Source: Neckera pumila (taxonomy: Eukaryota; Streptophyta; Bryopsida; Hypnales; Neckeraceae). Taken from it: 64,000 nt of DNA. This document shows, piece after piece, positions 35,457 to 47,598 of the stretch. The stretch lies in contig OZ018409.1 in NCBI GenBank assembly GCA_963969595.1, positions 45,645,282 through 45,709,281 of the forward strand, given 5' to 3'. A model generated the notes under the pieces. That model had not been told where the DNA came from and did not search any database. It was given only the letters and a program-made list of their open reading frames with translations. The translations under genes and the position numbers were made by a program. Position 1 is the first letter of the stretch. Each line of letters opens with the position of its first letter.

Positions 35457-36657
35457 CCCCTAAAGGCTCAAGGCATTTTTGGCTCCAAAACCATTGAAAA
35501 CTACCATTTCTACTGCGATCACTCAAGAAATAAAAAAGAACTTTTTTTCTTAGAATCTAATTGTAGGATCTCTTACTTCACTTGTTTTAGATCATGTGGT
35601 AAAAATTTCATGAAGTTTGATTGTACGAATTGGAAGATATTAGCATTTGAAGTGGAAAAAGAAGATTTTTTGGACTGTGGTCTGCAATTTCAGGTGACTT
35701 TGATGCCCATGTGTAGATTTTTTTGCACTACACACCATCAGGTTAAATTTTTTTATGTTGAACTCTTGAATTGAGAATTGGGGAAAAAAATTCAGAATGT
35801 CAAAACTTGATTTTCACATATAAAAAATTATTAAGTAGAAGTAGATTCAAAATTGAATGAACACTAAATCATTAATAACTCTTAGATGGAATTAAAAAAA
35901 CATAATTCCATCAGTGGGATTGTTCTTGCAAACAAACATAACCTTTCAAAAAAAAAATTGAAAAAATTTGAAAGTTGCATTTAAAAATGAATTCTATAAG
36001 TTTTTCTTTGAAACAAATGTTTAGATTGCCCAAAAAACAAGATCATTAGAGGAGATTTTGGGGTGTTGGGAGTTTGCGAGTTCCCCTGAGTTTCCAAACT
36101 GCGAGAACGCAGCTGTAGCAGCTGGCTGACGTGGCACAACAACTGCCACATCATTTTTGAAAAAATATAAATAATAATAATAATTTTTTTGCTTAAAATG
36201 ATATTTTGATAATTTTTTTTTTTTCTTTTTTGAAAAAAAAAATCTGACACACCCGTACCGTCATTCATTGAATCTGGGCAGACTGGAGAATGGGCCTGAA
36301 ACACTCTTCCAAGGCCCCCCAAACCCTTCAATAGTGTCTATAGCTTTTTAATTCTTAGTCCAAATAGACTGAATTAAAGCTTCAAGTGTAGACAAAAACA
36401 CGATCTTTGAGAAGACTTTTTTTTAAAAAACACAAATTTTTACAGGGGTTTTTTTCTGCCCAGTGAGTTGCTTTTTTGACTTTGGGTGCCATAACTTTTG
36501 CTCCCGGGCATCGATTGAAAATAATTAATTATTTAGAAAGCTAATGTGATTCCCTATCTTCAAAAAAAATTTCAAAAAATCAAGCCAAAATTTCAGGTCA
36601 CACGAGCCTATCCGAAATCCCAAGTGTCCCCTCAAGGGGACTTTGGGCCTTTAGGAG
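35457..36657 (-). mobile_element. TTAA family A element, copy 6, inverted and carrying a nested MITE
   Basis: TTAA at 35453-35456 and 36658-36661. Termini CCCCTAAAGGCTCAAGG and GGGCCTTTAGGAG. The total of 1201 bp includes the family B insertion at 36049-36331. The palindrome GTCCCCTCAAGGGGAC lies near the right end, which is the element's own left end. No coding sequence. Confidence 0.8.
36049..36331. mobile_element. TA-flanked MITE family B, copy 3, nested in a family A element
   Basis: TA at 36047-36048 and 36332-36333. Termini GAGGAGATTTTGGGG and CCCCAAACCCTTCAA. Interior blocks GCGAGAACGCAGC, CTGGCTGACGTGG and ACACACCCGTACCG match the copy at 47599. It interrupts the family A block that is continuous at 1440-1500. 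Confidence 0.75.
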
Positions 36658-36832
36658 TTAACGTAATTGAACCTTTGCCAATTTGGTGAAATTTCTGCCA
36701 TTTCAATAACAATGGAGTTCAAGTTTGGCCAAGAGTCTAGGAACCCATTGATTGACCTCTTTGTGGTCTTTCCCGAAAGCTAGGTTGCTTTGGTTGAGGA
36801 TGGTAGGGTCTTTGCTCCCTTCAATAGTGTAA

Positions 36833-37241
36833 GGTAGTTTGCTCTAAAAGCAACCGGCTTCTTCAAATCGACCCTATAAAATGGTACAAAATGGATATGA
36901 GGTGGTCTTTAAATGGACCACTTTAGTCATTGATTGACTTCATAAAAAAAATGTTCTTTATTGCAAGAGCTAGTCATTGCCCTTGATTTCCTCAAATCAC
37001 TTTAGAAATTGTAAGTGGACGCATTTTGGAAGACCTAGGGTCACAAACAAGTACCTACAATAGAAATATTAGGGAATTCATAACCAATTCAAAAATGCTT
37101 AAGAAATATATGAAACCATTTGTGTTACCTTTGGCATTCACTTTTCTTTCTCTGAAAAATGAGTGAAAAATATTTCTATTCATGCAAATCTACAAAAATG
37201 GCGGACCAACTTTTAAATGGTCGCTTTTAGAGCATCCTACC
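36833..37241. mobile_element. MITE family N, copy 2 (409 bp)
   Basis: Termini GGTAGTTTGCTCTAAAAGC and CGCTTTTAGAGCATCCTACC match family N copy 1. The flanks are GTAA and TTAC, decayed from TTAA. The interior differs in length from copy 1. Confidence 0.6.
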
Positions 37242-37704
37242 TTACTTGTCCCATTCTGATGTATAAGGCCATATTCATTATAATGAGACAAAGTGTAGTC
37301 TCAATTTTATCTTTGACTCAAAGATAAATTGTTATAACTTTTTATTTTTGAGATTATTTGGTAATTTGAGACTTTCATATGTTAATATATATAAAAACCT
37401 TTGATTGCCCAAAGGTTGCACTTGCATTTTATCTTTGACTCGATGATATCACTAAAACAGTTTTAGAATTGAAGTCTCAAAATGACCATTTTGTCTCATT
37501 TTAACGAATACGGCCATGTATAATCATTGTTCAACATGTGGAAGACCCCAAATCGGCATCTGCATTACACATCAATCAATTAGCTCTCCAAATTGCAAAA
37601 TGATATTCTCAGTCAGTAAGGGAGGCAATTGTGGATTTGTGGCGCATTATGATTGGCTACAACACTTTCAATATTGCAACCAACCCTTGTTCAATTTTGC
37701 TTTG
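37242..37704. other. Intergenic, no gene
   Basis: Short internal repeats of ATCTTTGACTC occur near 37310 and 37430. No coding or RNA feature was recognised. Confidence 0.35.
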
Positions 37705-37897
37705 CACTATAAGAAATTTGTGTTTTAGGTGACAAGCTTTGGTTTTTCTTAGTGGATTTTAGTAGACGTCCAATGCAACAAATCCATGTTGTAACATCAA
37801 TGTTGACATAAGAACATGGGTTTGTTGCATTGGACGTCCACTAAAGTCCGCCAAGGAAAATTAGAGCTCGTCATCCAAATACAAGTTTCTTATAGTG
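37705..37897. mobile_element. CACTA-type MITE, copy 1 (193 bp)
   Basis: The element begins CACTATAAGAAATTTG and ends CAAGTTTCTTATAGTG. It is flanked by the 3-bp direct repeat TTG (37702-37704, 37898-37900), as expected for CACTA (En/Spm) elements. The interior is a near-complete inverted repeat around TAGACGTCCAATGCAAC. No coding sequence. Confidence 0.85.
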
Positions 37898-37900
37898 TTG

Positions 37901-38586
37901 GTTGAAAATAGCAAGACCTATATCACAAATATGGAATGAACACAATCTCCAACTGATTAATTCATAATAATTTTATTTTGAACCCAAAAAATCTGAAAAT
38001 TTTGAAAATTGTCCAAACTCTATTTATGTACACAAGGAAATTTCTAAACTTCACCATTATAATTGAAATTTGCCAATCTAATGGAAAAAAATAGCATTAG
38101 TGAATACATACTTTGGCAGTCTCTGGATAAGCCCAGGCCCAAATTTGTTGATAGCCATAGCAGTGCGCACGTTCTGGTCCTTTGTCTATTTTTGGATCCA
38201 AGGGTGCTTGCAAGAAACACTTGTCCTATTTTTTGTCACACGTTCAACACGGAAGTTGTTTTGTGCCATAAGTATTGCAAAAATGATTGAATGAACATGA
38301 AATTTAGAGGTAAGCTTTCTATAGCAATAGAAAATGTACTTGAATTATTTCAATTTTTTCAAAATTAATTCAATAAGCGAGATTGAATTTCAAATTAATG
38401 TCATGTAATCCTATATATCCATGACATCCTGTGGACACTTCTCATTTATTGCACTTATCAAATTTTTATATTTGATGGAGATTGCATCTATCCTTGCTTC
38501 CAATTTCTTTTGCATCCGGTGACTACGAAATAAACTTTGACTGTGGCAGCGCCAACAATTGTCATGCGTGGTTTGTTATTGGTTGT
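37901..38586. other. Intergenic, no gene confirmed
   Basis: A 64-75 codon frame at 38063-38294 has no recognised domain. The region is otherwise AT-rich. Confidence 0.3.
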
Positions 38587-38781
38587 ACAGTAGAGTCTCT
38601 CTTAGTGCATAATATGCAGTAAGAGAGGCAGTACTGTAAAGCATTTATTTGTGAACAGTAGTTAGAGGCCCCATAGTGAGAGGCCACATTAGCTAAAGTT
38701 CAGTACAGAACCTCTCCAACTGCATAAATCTCTCTTAGTGCATAGTCCTGAGACTATGCATTAAGAAAAGTTCTACTATAC
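38587..38781. mobile_element. MITE family R, copy 2 (about 195 bp)
   Basis: The ends ACAGTAGAGTCTCTCTTAGT and AAGTTCTACTATACT match copy 1 at 29241, with the CTCTCTTAGTGCATA palindromic unit repeated inside. Boundaries are approximate. Confidence 0.5.
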
Positions 38782-41463
38782 TTCTAAGAAGGATAGTTTG
38801 GTAGCAATTTAATTTTCAAAGTTCTAAGGCATTCAATAGTACCACAAGATGTAGTATGCAAATGCAAGCTCTAATTCTTGTTATTTTTAGGACCAAAATT
38901 AACGAGGATATGTATAATCGCTCCTTAGATTTGCAGAGCCATTTGCTGATTAAAATATTAAAAAAAAACAAAACATTTTCAATTAGAAAAATAAAATAAA
39001 ATCTTGTGAAATAATTTTGAAATTTTTTCTTTTAAATTACAATTCAAATACCCCCCCAAATTAATGGAGAGAAGGTCCGGTTTGACAACAAGAAATGTCT
39101 CCTCGGAACCAATGTCCAATAAGCCGTCTACTACATAAAAAAATAATATTTTTCTATTCATTGATTGTCAAAGTATTTGGAATTATTTTACAATTTTTTC
39201 AAAAAATGAATGGATGACATGATGAAATTCATTTGCACATCACCTCTATGGTGCTACCTTTTATGTTGTAAGAGAGGCTAAGTTATCATTTTTGTCCCTA
39301 CCTACAACATTTGAATGCTAAATAACTACCTTAAATTAAACTTTTTTTAAGCAATAAATGGATTTTTTGAATATTTTATTTTTAATAATTTCTATTTTGG
39401 TAATTTTGACAATTCTATTTTTGAATTTGACATCACTATTTATGACTCTGACATGTCTATGTTTAGTTAAAAAAGTCTTAATGAGAGTTCAAGTCTAAAT
39501 GCTTCTTGCTTGGTGTTTGCTGCTCACACTCTAGTGATGTTGTACTCTAACAACATTTTTTTATTCTCATAGTTTAGCATTCATACAATGTCCAAAAATA
39601 CATTCTAAGAAAATCTAGAATGGGATCTACAATATCCAATTGAGTACCAAAATATTCACTTTAATTGCTAATTGTCAAGTATATAATAAAAATATATTTC
39701 TATGGTTCAAAGAAATAAAACATCATTTCTTTATCTCTTCTACATTATGTTACTTCCCTTAACCTCTGAAGGATGCCAAGGACTAAAGTGTCCAATGAAT
39801 GACTTTCAAAGTAACTATAAAGTAAAAAATAGACCTATTAATATGAGAATCTAATAGTTCTTTATTGACTACCTTGATGATAGGTCCAATGATAGGGCTA
39901 TATTCTTTGAGGTTTTGTTTTTAGCAAGTTTTTAGAGAGTGTTCAATTGTTTTGGAGGGATGAACTATTTTATAAAATCAAAATCCATTTTTGAATGGTG
40001 AAATCCTCAAAAACCACCTAATCAATTTCCAAAATTGATGATATCACCACTTGTGGATGATTGTACAATACATCAATTGAATGGGTAAATATTCCAATAC
40101 TGGTGCACCTTGTTGCAAAGTTTGAAACATCAAAACTATGTAGCAACGGGCTCCTTCTGTAGATTTTGAAAATTGTGACATATTTTTGTGCATATTCATG
40201 GATGAGAATAGCTACTCCACTCCAATTATCAAGACCGCAAAAGAGGCAAATAAAATCCTCAGTGGGTTAAACTGAAGTCTCCATCAACCTCCATGTCTAG
40301 AATTTCTGTTGCAGTGAAGTGTCGTCCACAGAAATTTGTGTCATCTAGATGGAATTCATCCATCCAAGTCCTCATCTCGGAGCCCGTCCTCCGCTGAACC
40401 AACATGAAGAACTAAAGCGCTGGTCATTAACGCCGCTACAATGTAGTTTTGGTTGCCATTTATAGTGGAGAAGGGTCAGTCCTCCAAACTGCTGAAGAGT
40501 TTTATGTTCGAATGAGTTGGCGATCTGAAATTTGCTTTCATATATCTAATATGTCATGATGTTTTACAGTGATTTTTTCCTCGGTAACGTTGTAATGTCA
40601 GACTATACTGTAGCTTGCACTCTACACAACTTTTCTTGCGGTGTACCAAGCAGATATGGTATGCGACTCAATTTTGGTACTTTGATACGGAGGAGTCATA
40701 AATTGTAAGAACATTAGCAACTTTCGTGGTACCCGTGGACATGACGAGTCCTCCGACCTCAAATAATGTCTTGACGTTCACTAATTTAATGTATCGTCTT
40801 GTCTTGACGTTCACTAATTTAATTTGTGAGCACCCAACGCTGAGTGTCACAAATCCTTGGAATGAACTCAGAAGCTGCTCCGACAGTTCTACACTTCTAT
40901 CTTTCTGTCTTTCTTCCAAATCTTCAACTGCAGTTTGTTCCTGAAGATTGGAAAAGGGTCAATGCTCATCGGCTCATCAGGACCCCACGGCCACTGGAAT
41001 GTCAAACATCATATCAGGGAGTTATTTGAATCTCAAACTTCTTGAAGGATTTGTCTGGGGTTGGCAAACAGAAATAAAATAATATATGTATTTGCAATGG
41101 ACTGGGTAACGTGAAGTACAGCCTTGTTATTTGAGAAATAAACATGTTGAGCTAAAGGAGTGGAAAGAAATGTTATTTCCATTGCCAGACTGTGATTACG
41201 CATTGTAGACCCTTACCCAATTGTGCCTGCCCAAGCTTTTTGGGTTGAAATTTTGGACTAGTGTAGAAGTCCATAATGGTAGTGCATACCTTGGTTTCAT
41301 GTTCCTTAATATAAACTGAATGGTTGTGGAACTTGTGGAACAACTAAGAGTGTACTTTTTCATTCATCATAGTACTGGTATAACCCTCTCTGTCAACCAT
41401 AATGACTTGGGACATCTGCAAAGACTAGGGAACTTAGCATAATGAGAGCAAGTGCACACAGAC
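38782..41463. other. Intergenic; single TTAA terminus and a small tandem duplication
   Basis: A TTAA followed by CCTCTGAAGGATGCC at 39759-39777 resembles a family M terminus but has no partner. 40260-41060 is gene-like in composition and includes a tandem duplication of a unit containing CTTGACGTTCACTAATTTAA (about 40770-40825). No exon with a recognisable domain was found; the missing C-terminal exon of the P450 (heme Cys region) was not found here. Confidence 0.3.
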
Positions 41464-43089
41464 ATGCCTTCCACCCTTTCAGAATGGTGTATCCAGCAAA
41501 TTGGAAATCCTGAAGGCTTGCACAATTCGGAAAGCAGCCGAGACAAGGCTGGAGTCTCTTGCTCCAGTTGCAGCCGTGTGTACTTCATTCTCCTAGTGTT
41601 GCTCCAGTCCAAAAGTGCACCACCCTTTTTCGATAGTGCAATTTCTTTCTGTTCAGCAACCAAACAAGAATTTCAGTCTACTTTGTGAGCTTCAAAACAG
41701 TCTTTCAAAGACCATGTGACACCTTGGAATTGTACAAGATGCTACTGAATGTAGGGTACATCGACGATGTCTATTTTCTCATTCTCTATATAAAGATGCA
41801 ACAATCTGAGAAAGATTAAAGGATGTAATCATAAAAGTAATGTTTTTTAGTAACATCAATTCCGTGAAAATAGCAAAGTTACATGACTTTGTCACTTTTC
41901 AAGGCGTCTGACCTGAACATAACTCTGTACCAGTCCTAGTTTTTTAGATCCTGTGTATGCATAAATATCAGAAATTCTTGAGACCAAAATTTCACCAATT
42001 AACAAAAGTGATGATGGGGGTTTAGAAGCAAGGAATAGTAACATCAATTTTCATGAGATTGGCCATATTCTACAAGCCAAAAATTGTGACAAAATTTTTC
42101 CCAAAAGTCTACTTTCAGGCCACAACCTAGGACATGTATAGATTTTGGTTTCAGGCCGCATGGCCTGAACCGCGCCAATTTAACAAAATTGGTGTTTAGT
42201 ATTTTGGCACAGCATATCTTAGCAATTGAAAAAACGAAATTAATAATTATCCTCATGAAAGGCGGGGGTCAGGAGAATTTTGGGTTTGCATGATGACAAA
42301 TGCACCATTTGACAAAAAAATGCCTTCCTAGCAGACAATATGAAGCTTGTTTTAACTAACCCGTAAAGGGTTGTGAGAAATGTTGGAACAGTACCATTTT
42401 CAACTCCTAGAATACGAATTATTTACTAACTCATGGCACAACGGGCACCACTGGATTGATAATGCAACAGTTAGTCATTGACTCTGTCTCAGCCAAAAAG
42501 AATGGCACTACTATATATCTGAATACATGCATATTCTATGTCAGATACACAAAAACCACCATGCAGACTACAATTGGGCTTCCCAGACCTTGAAGGGTTC
42601 CGTGTATGGAAGTGATTGACCAAGCCTACAAAATGTTCTGCTAATGTAGCACGCAAACATGATGGCTTTCTTGGTGAACAAATGCATGCAGTGAGAGCAC
42701 TTGAGCAAGGTAAAGGGATTTAACTCACCTTCCACTCTTTGAGAATGCTGTATCCAGTGTACTGGAAATCTTGAAGAGCTGCCTGGAAACCCGCAACGGC
42801 CGGGGGCTGGATCCTCAAAGTCTTTTGCACCATTTACCACGTGTACCTCATTCTCCTGGTGTCGTTCCAGTCCAGAGGTGCACCCTTCTTTTCCTTGGCA
42901 ATTCCTCGTTTTGCCAAACGAATGAAACACCACCATGTCAATGAACTTGTAAGCATCCTCAATTCCTCCTCGAGAATATTGGGGAGCTAGAGATCTTTAT
43001 CCTCGTCATAGAAAATCTAAAGGAGGGCATCAATCCTCGATGTGCACCTCTCTGTTGTTGGCCTCTACAGCAAATAATGGTGGACATTC
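41464..43089. repeat. Left arm of a 1.6-kb inverted repeat
   Basis: This segment is the reverse complement of 44782-46410 with an estimated identity above 90% by eye. The outer edge is ATGCCTTCCACCC and the inner edge AATGGTGGACATTC. It carries two copies of a P450 exon and the AT-rich DNA between them. The spacer 43090-44781 holds earlier exons of the same gene. Confidence 0.88.
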
Positions 43090-44135
43090 TCGGCTAGTTT
43101 TGCTAGTCTTGTGATAGAAAATCCTCTCCATTGATTTGCTGTAGAGGTCAATTATACAAGGTTGCATAGAGGATGGCCTAAGTAACTTATAGAATACCAG
43201 AAGTACTGGGAAGTTGAACCAATTGCGACTAAACCAAAAGAGACAGAGTACGAATTGAATCGCATGAGCCGATTCATTATCCTAAACTGCTGATTCAACA
43301 TCAAAAACTTGAGGCAAACCTTGGAGAAATGTTGAATCAAAAGCACACAAAAGAACTGTCTGAAACAGATTTATCAATGAACATCTGACTGATTAATTAG
43401 TATTAGAGTCTAATTACAGATATGGGCTGGTGGTGGCTGAATGTCGGCGGGAGAAGATTCACACTAGTGAGAAATTGAAGAGCAGGGCGGCAGGTACCTG
43501 GATGAGCTTGCTCAGTCAGTGGGGAGGTACTTGAGCACCAAAGCCAGAGTAATGCTGCTCGTGTCGTGACCAGCGAACAACAGCGTGATGATATTGTCCT
43601 GGATGACCTCGTCCGTCATCGCCACGCCGTCCTCGCTGGTAGCCGTGAGTAGCATCGCCATCAGATCTTTCCAGTTCTTGAAGGCATGAATGAATCGCCA
43701 CAGCACCCACGTTCAAAATGTTATATATATGCTCTGGATTCTGGAAGATTCAGGAATATATTTGATGTGAGCCTCCACCCCATCTGACCTGCTTTCTCTC
43801 CGCAACTAGGGTTTGTAAGATACGAAGCATGGATTGCCGTCCGAGCCACCCCTTGTGATAAGCTGTTCATGGCAAGTCGATAGGGAGCTGAAAAAGGCCG
43901 GTCAGTAAATCCTCCACAGCAGCTTCCAGAGGACGGAACCGCGCCTCATGGTCTGCCAAACTCAAATCCGACACGGCGAATGTGAGTTAATTCCTTCATA
44001 GTGGGCACGCCCAGAATGGTCTCCTTCCCATCCCAGTACTTCGTAATGTGGTCTCAAGCGATCGCGTCAATTCTCGGCACAAACCTCTCAAGTCCCTCCG
44101 GATTGAAAACCGTTGTGAAGATCCGCCTTAATACC
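41468..44135 (-). pseudogene. Cytochrome P450 pseudogene, CYP85 clan (CYP716-like)
   Basis: Exons read on the minus strand. 44135-43789 encodes FNPEGLERFVPRIDAIA, a stop, DHITKYWDGKETILG, then, after a frameshift near 43990, FAVSDLSLADHEARF and a second stop after LPIDLP. 43710-43498 encodes the I-helix LLFAGHDTSS and ends, after another indel, at a donor CATCCAG|GTACC. 42912-42729 encodes the K-helix region (GAPLDWNDTRRMRYTW, a stop, LQDFQYTGYS). 41648-41468 is a second, more diverged copy of that exon (LLDWSNTRRMKYT, then DFQFAGYTILKGWK in a shifted frame). The layout and these landmarks fit CYP716/CYP720-like enzymes of triterpenoid or diterpenoid metabolism. The heme-cysteine exon was not found. 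Several stops and shifts make it non-coding. Confidence 0.8.
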
Positions 44136-44781
44136 CTACAACAACCCAGCAGAACAGAACAGTTTCATGAAACAGCTAGCATTGGGATGCCAATTGGAGA
44201 AGACGCTGGAGTACACATTGATGGTACTTCACAGTTCGTTTCACATCTTGGCATGGTGCATAGTATATATTCCGCATTAGTCAGACTCTCTACAGGACGT
44301 TAAATTGTGCTCACGAAAGTGGGTCATGTGAATTGAATACGTCAGATGAATGGGTCCTGGTCGAGATCGCGGGTCCCAGGGCCCAACTGCAAGACCATGA
44401 CCCCAGTGGAACTACAAAACTGTGTCTCCCACAAAACTATAAGATTGCAGTACAAAGTCATTGTTCTACAGGTCCTGCACTGAACAGACACGACGACGGC
44501 TTTAGGGTTTACGGCGGCGGATTAGTGTTTAGAGTGTTGTTTTTGACGTCCTGCGTGACTGAGTCCTACTACATATCCCATATCAGTTGTTTTACCTCCT
44601 TCTCCCCCTCATATATATAAAGAACCTGTCTTTTCAATTTTAAATGCAAATCATAAATGTTTTTTGGAGAAAAGTGAGAAGGCTTTCAAAATGACGATTT
44701 AATGTCCTTTAGAGAAGGACAACTTCCAAACAATTTTTTCAACTTCTACTAAGACAATGTTTGTGGCGCAATTGAGGCAAT

Positions 44782-46410
44782 GAATGTCCACCATTATTTG
44801 CTGTAGAGGCCAACAACAGAGAGGTGCACATCGAGGATTGATGTCCTCCTTTAGATTTTCTGTGACGAGGATAAAGATCTCTAGCTTCCCAATATTCTCG
44901 AGGAGGAATTGAGGATGCTTACAAGTTCATTGACATGGTGGTATTTCATTCATTTGGCAGAACAACAAGAAATTGCCAAAGAAAAGAAGGGTGCACCTCT
45001 GGATTGGAACGACACCAGAAGAATGAGGTACACATGGTAAATGGTGCAAAAGACTTTGAAGAATCAGCCCCCGGCCGTTGCGGGTTTTCGGGCAATTCTT
45101 CAAGATTTCCAGTATGCTGGATACAACATTCTCAAAGAGTAGAAGGTGAATTAAATCCCTTTACCTTGCTCAAGTGCTCTCACTGCATGCATTTGTTCAC
45201 CAAGAAAGCCATCATGTTTGCGTGCTACATTAGCAGAACATTTTGTAGGCTTGGTCAATCACTTCCATACACGGAACCCTTCAAGGTCTGGGAAGCCCAA
45301 TTGTAGTCTGCATGGTGGTTTTTGTGTATCTGACATAGAATATGCATGTATTCAGATATATAGTAGTGCCATTCTTTTTGGCTGAGACAGAGTCAATGAC
45401 TAATTGTTGCATTATCAATTCAGTGGTGCCCGTTGTGCCATGAGTTAGTATATAATTCATATTCTAGGAGTTGAAAATGGTACTGTTCCAACATTTCTCA
45501 CAACCCTTTAAGGGTTAGTTAAATCAAGCTTCATATTGTCTGCTAGGAAGGCATTTTTTTGTCAAATGGTGCATTTGTCATCATGCAAACCCAAAATTCT
45601 CCTGACCCCCGCCTTTCATGAGGATAATTATTAATTTCGTTTTTCCAATTGCTGAGATATGCTGTGACAAAATACTAAACACCAATTTCGTTAAATTGGC
45701 GCAGTTCAGGCCATGCGGTCTGAAACCAAAATCTATACATGTCCTAGGTTGTGGTCTGAAATTAGACTTTTGGGAAAGATTATGTCACAATTTTTGGCTT
45801 GTAGAATATGGCCAATCTCATGAAAATTGACGTTACTATTCCTTGCTTCTAAACCCCCATCATCACTTTTGTTAATTGATGAAATTTTGGTCTCAAGAAT
45901 TTCTGATATTTATGCATACACAGGATCTAAAAAACTAGAACTGGTACAGAGTTATGTTCAGGTCACACCCCTTGAAAAGTGCCAATGTCATGTAACTTTG
46001 CTATTTTCACAAAATTGATGTTACTAAAAAACATTACTTTTATGATTACATCCTTTAATCTTTCTCAGATTGTTGCATCTTTATATAGAGAATGAGAAAT
46101 CAGACATCGTCGATGTACCCTACATTTAGTAGCATCTTGTACAATTCCCAAGTGTCACATGGTCTCTGAAAGACTGTTTTGAAGCTCACAAAGTTGATTG
46201 AAAAGCTCATTTTATTACAAAACAAAAAGAAATTGTACTATCAAAAAAGGGTGGTGCACTTTTGGACTGGAGCAACACTATGAGAATGAAGTACATACGG
46301 CTGCAGTTGGAGCAAGAGAATCCAGCCTTGTCTCGGCTGCTTTCCAAACTATGCAAGCCTTCAGGATTTCCAATTTGCTGGATACACCATTCTGAAAGGG
46401 TGGAAGGCAT
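44782..46410. repeat. Right arm of the 1.6-kb inverted repeat
   Basis: Reverse complement of 41464-43089. The inner edge is GAATGTCCACCATT and the outer edge GGGTGGAAGGCAT. A transcript crossing both arms could fold into a stem of about 1.6 kb with a 1.7-kb loop. Confidence 0.88.
44961..46406 (+). pseudogene. Inverted copy of the P450 K-helix exons
   Basis: Two exon copies lie on the plus strand. 44961-45145, after an acceptor TTTGGCAG, reads EIAKEKKGAPLDWNDTRRMR, then a stop, then PPAVAGFRAILQDFQYAGY and a second stop before the donor AAG|GTGAAT. About 46226-46406 is the diverged copy ending in TILKGWK with a GC in place of the GT donor. The corresponding exons on the left arm share most of these lesions, so decay largely preceded the inversion-duplication; the last stop here is a later change, because the left arm still has TGG. 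Confidence 0.75.
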
Positions 46411-46610
46411 CCTGATTTGAGGTTGAATCTAATCACTAATCCATTATTTGAGGTCAGATCTAATCGCTAATCGCTAAGAGTAAAACTAAATGCGCCTAGT
46501 TGATTGCCTTGTGATCCACTTAGATGCACCCCTATCCAATGCAACCTCGTAGTTAGCTCCAATTCATTTCAAAGCAAAATTGAAACGTACCTAGCTACAA
46601 TAGTACGTAC

Positions 46611-46991
46611 TTACCGGTCAATATAGCTTGATGTGCCTGGCAGGTAGTCCGGGTCCTCCTCCTCGGCTGTCCTCCTCTTGTGACGCGTGATCACATCACC
46701 TGAGTCGCTTGCATCGCTTGTTCCGGCCTCGTCGCTCGCATCACGTGTATCACCCGCATCGCTTAGTCTGGCCAAGAAGTCCGCATCGCCTGAGTCACCT
46801 ACATCGCTTGGTCTAGCCTTGTCGCCCGCGTCACCCGCGTTGCCTGCATCGCTTGGTCCGGCTGCGTCGCCCCCATCACCCGCAGCACCCGCATCATTTA
46901 CTGCGTGTAGTATGCGTAGTGCTTCATCTGCCGCATTTATAAGACTATCTGAGATTTTATCTGATCCAATTCGGAATTGCGGAAAATCCAT
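46611..46991 (-). CDS. Exon-like ORF with four 15-residue acidic repeats and an EEDPDYLPG tail
   Basis: From ATG 46991 the frame gives 126 residues. The N-terminal 40 residues look globular (MDFPQFRIGSDKISDSLINA). Then come four 15-residue units rich in Asp, Gly, Ala and Ser (45-bp repeats at about 46689-46868), for example AGPSDAGNAGDAG and ARPSDVGDSGDAD. A basic patch HKRRTAEE and the motif DPDYLPG close the frame. The stop TAA lies inside a good donor (CCG|GTAAGT), so this is probably an exon whose message continues elsewhere, possibly interrupted by the neighbouring inverted repeat. No family was recognised; a nuclear protein is a guess from composition. Confidence 0.4.
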   Translation of the reverse strand: MDFPQFRIGSDKISDSLINAADEALRILHAVNDAGAAGDGGDAAGPSDAGNAGDAGDKARPSDVGDSGDADFLARLSDAGDTRDASDEAGTSDASDSGDVITRHKRRTAEEEDPDYLPGTSSYIDR

Positions 46992-47393
46992 GGGGACTCG
47001 ATCAATCTCACCCAATTTCAATCTGAACCCAAATTCACTCCAATTTCAATCTCACCCAAATTCACTCAATTGCCCTGCTCATTCAATGCCCATGCAAGCC
47101 AATACTTCTACCAGTATATCATCAAAAACATACAGTATGTCCTACTCGCGATATTCAATTTGAAATCAATGTTGCAAGTATATTCCGTTACTGGCACATA
47201 TTTCAGTTCATAACGAGTGGTTTGAAATCTATGTGAGCCCTAGATCTCTGAAATCTATATCTCTCTTAGATATTCAAAATCTATAACAATACTAGACTTC
47301 TGAAATCTATGTTTACTCTAGGGTTGTCCATCTTGACGTGACGTTGGCTTTTTACGTTGAGGTGTCCGTCAACGATGATTCGAATGCGTCAAG

Positions 47394-47426
<33 letters not shown>

Positions 47427-47598
47427 GGGACGGACCAGCCGTCAAAGGGACGGTCCGACTGTGGACGGACCAGTCATCGATGGGACAGACAGACCGTCCA
47501 AAAAAAATAATAATAATAATTTTATTTATTTTTGGATACAAACGGATGTTGGGACTGGATCCTGACGTTTCGTCAGAATCACATCCGTCTAGACATTA
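46992..47598. other. Intergenic with simple repeats
   Basis: Short direct repeats of CAATTTCAATCTCACCCAA (about 47008-47070) and of CTGAAATCTAT (about 47220-47320) are present, with a run of 27 T at 47400-47426. 47427-47500 repeats GGACGGACCAG / GGACGGTCCGAC variants. No gene was recognised. Confidence 0.5.

Noticed and set aside
42568..42936. Apparent 122-residue protein with a near-identical inverted partner at 44935-45306
   Set aside because: It is the wrong frame of the P450 K-helix exon. The conserved P450 residues appear in another frame with stops.
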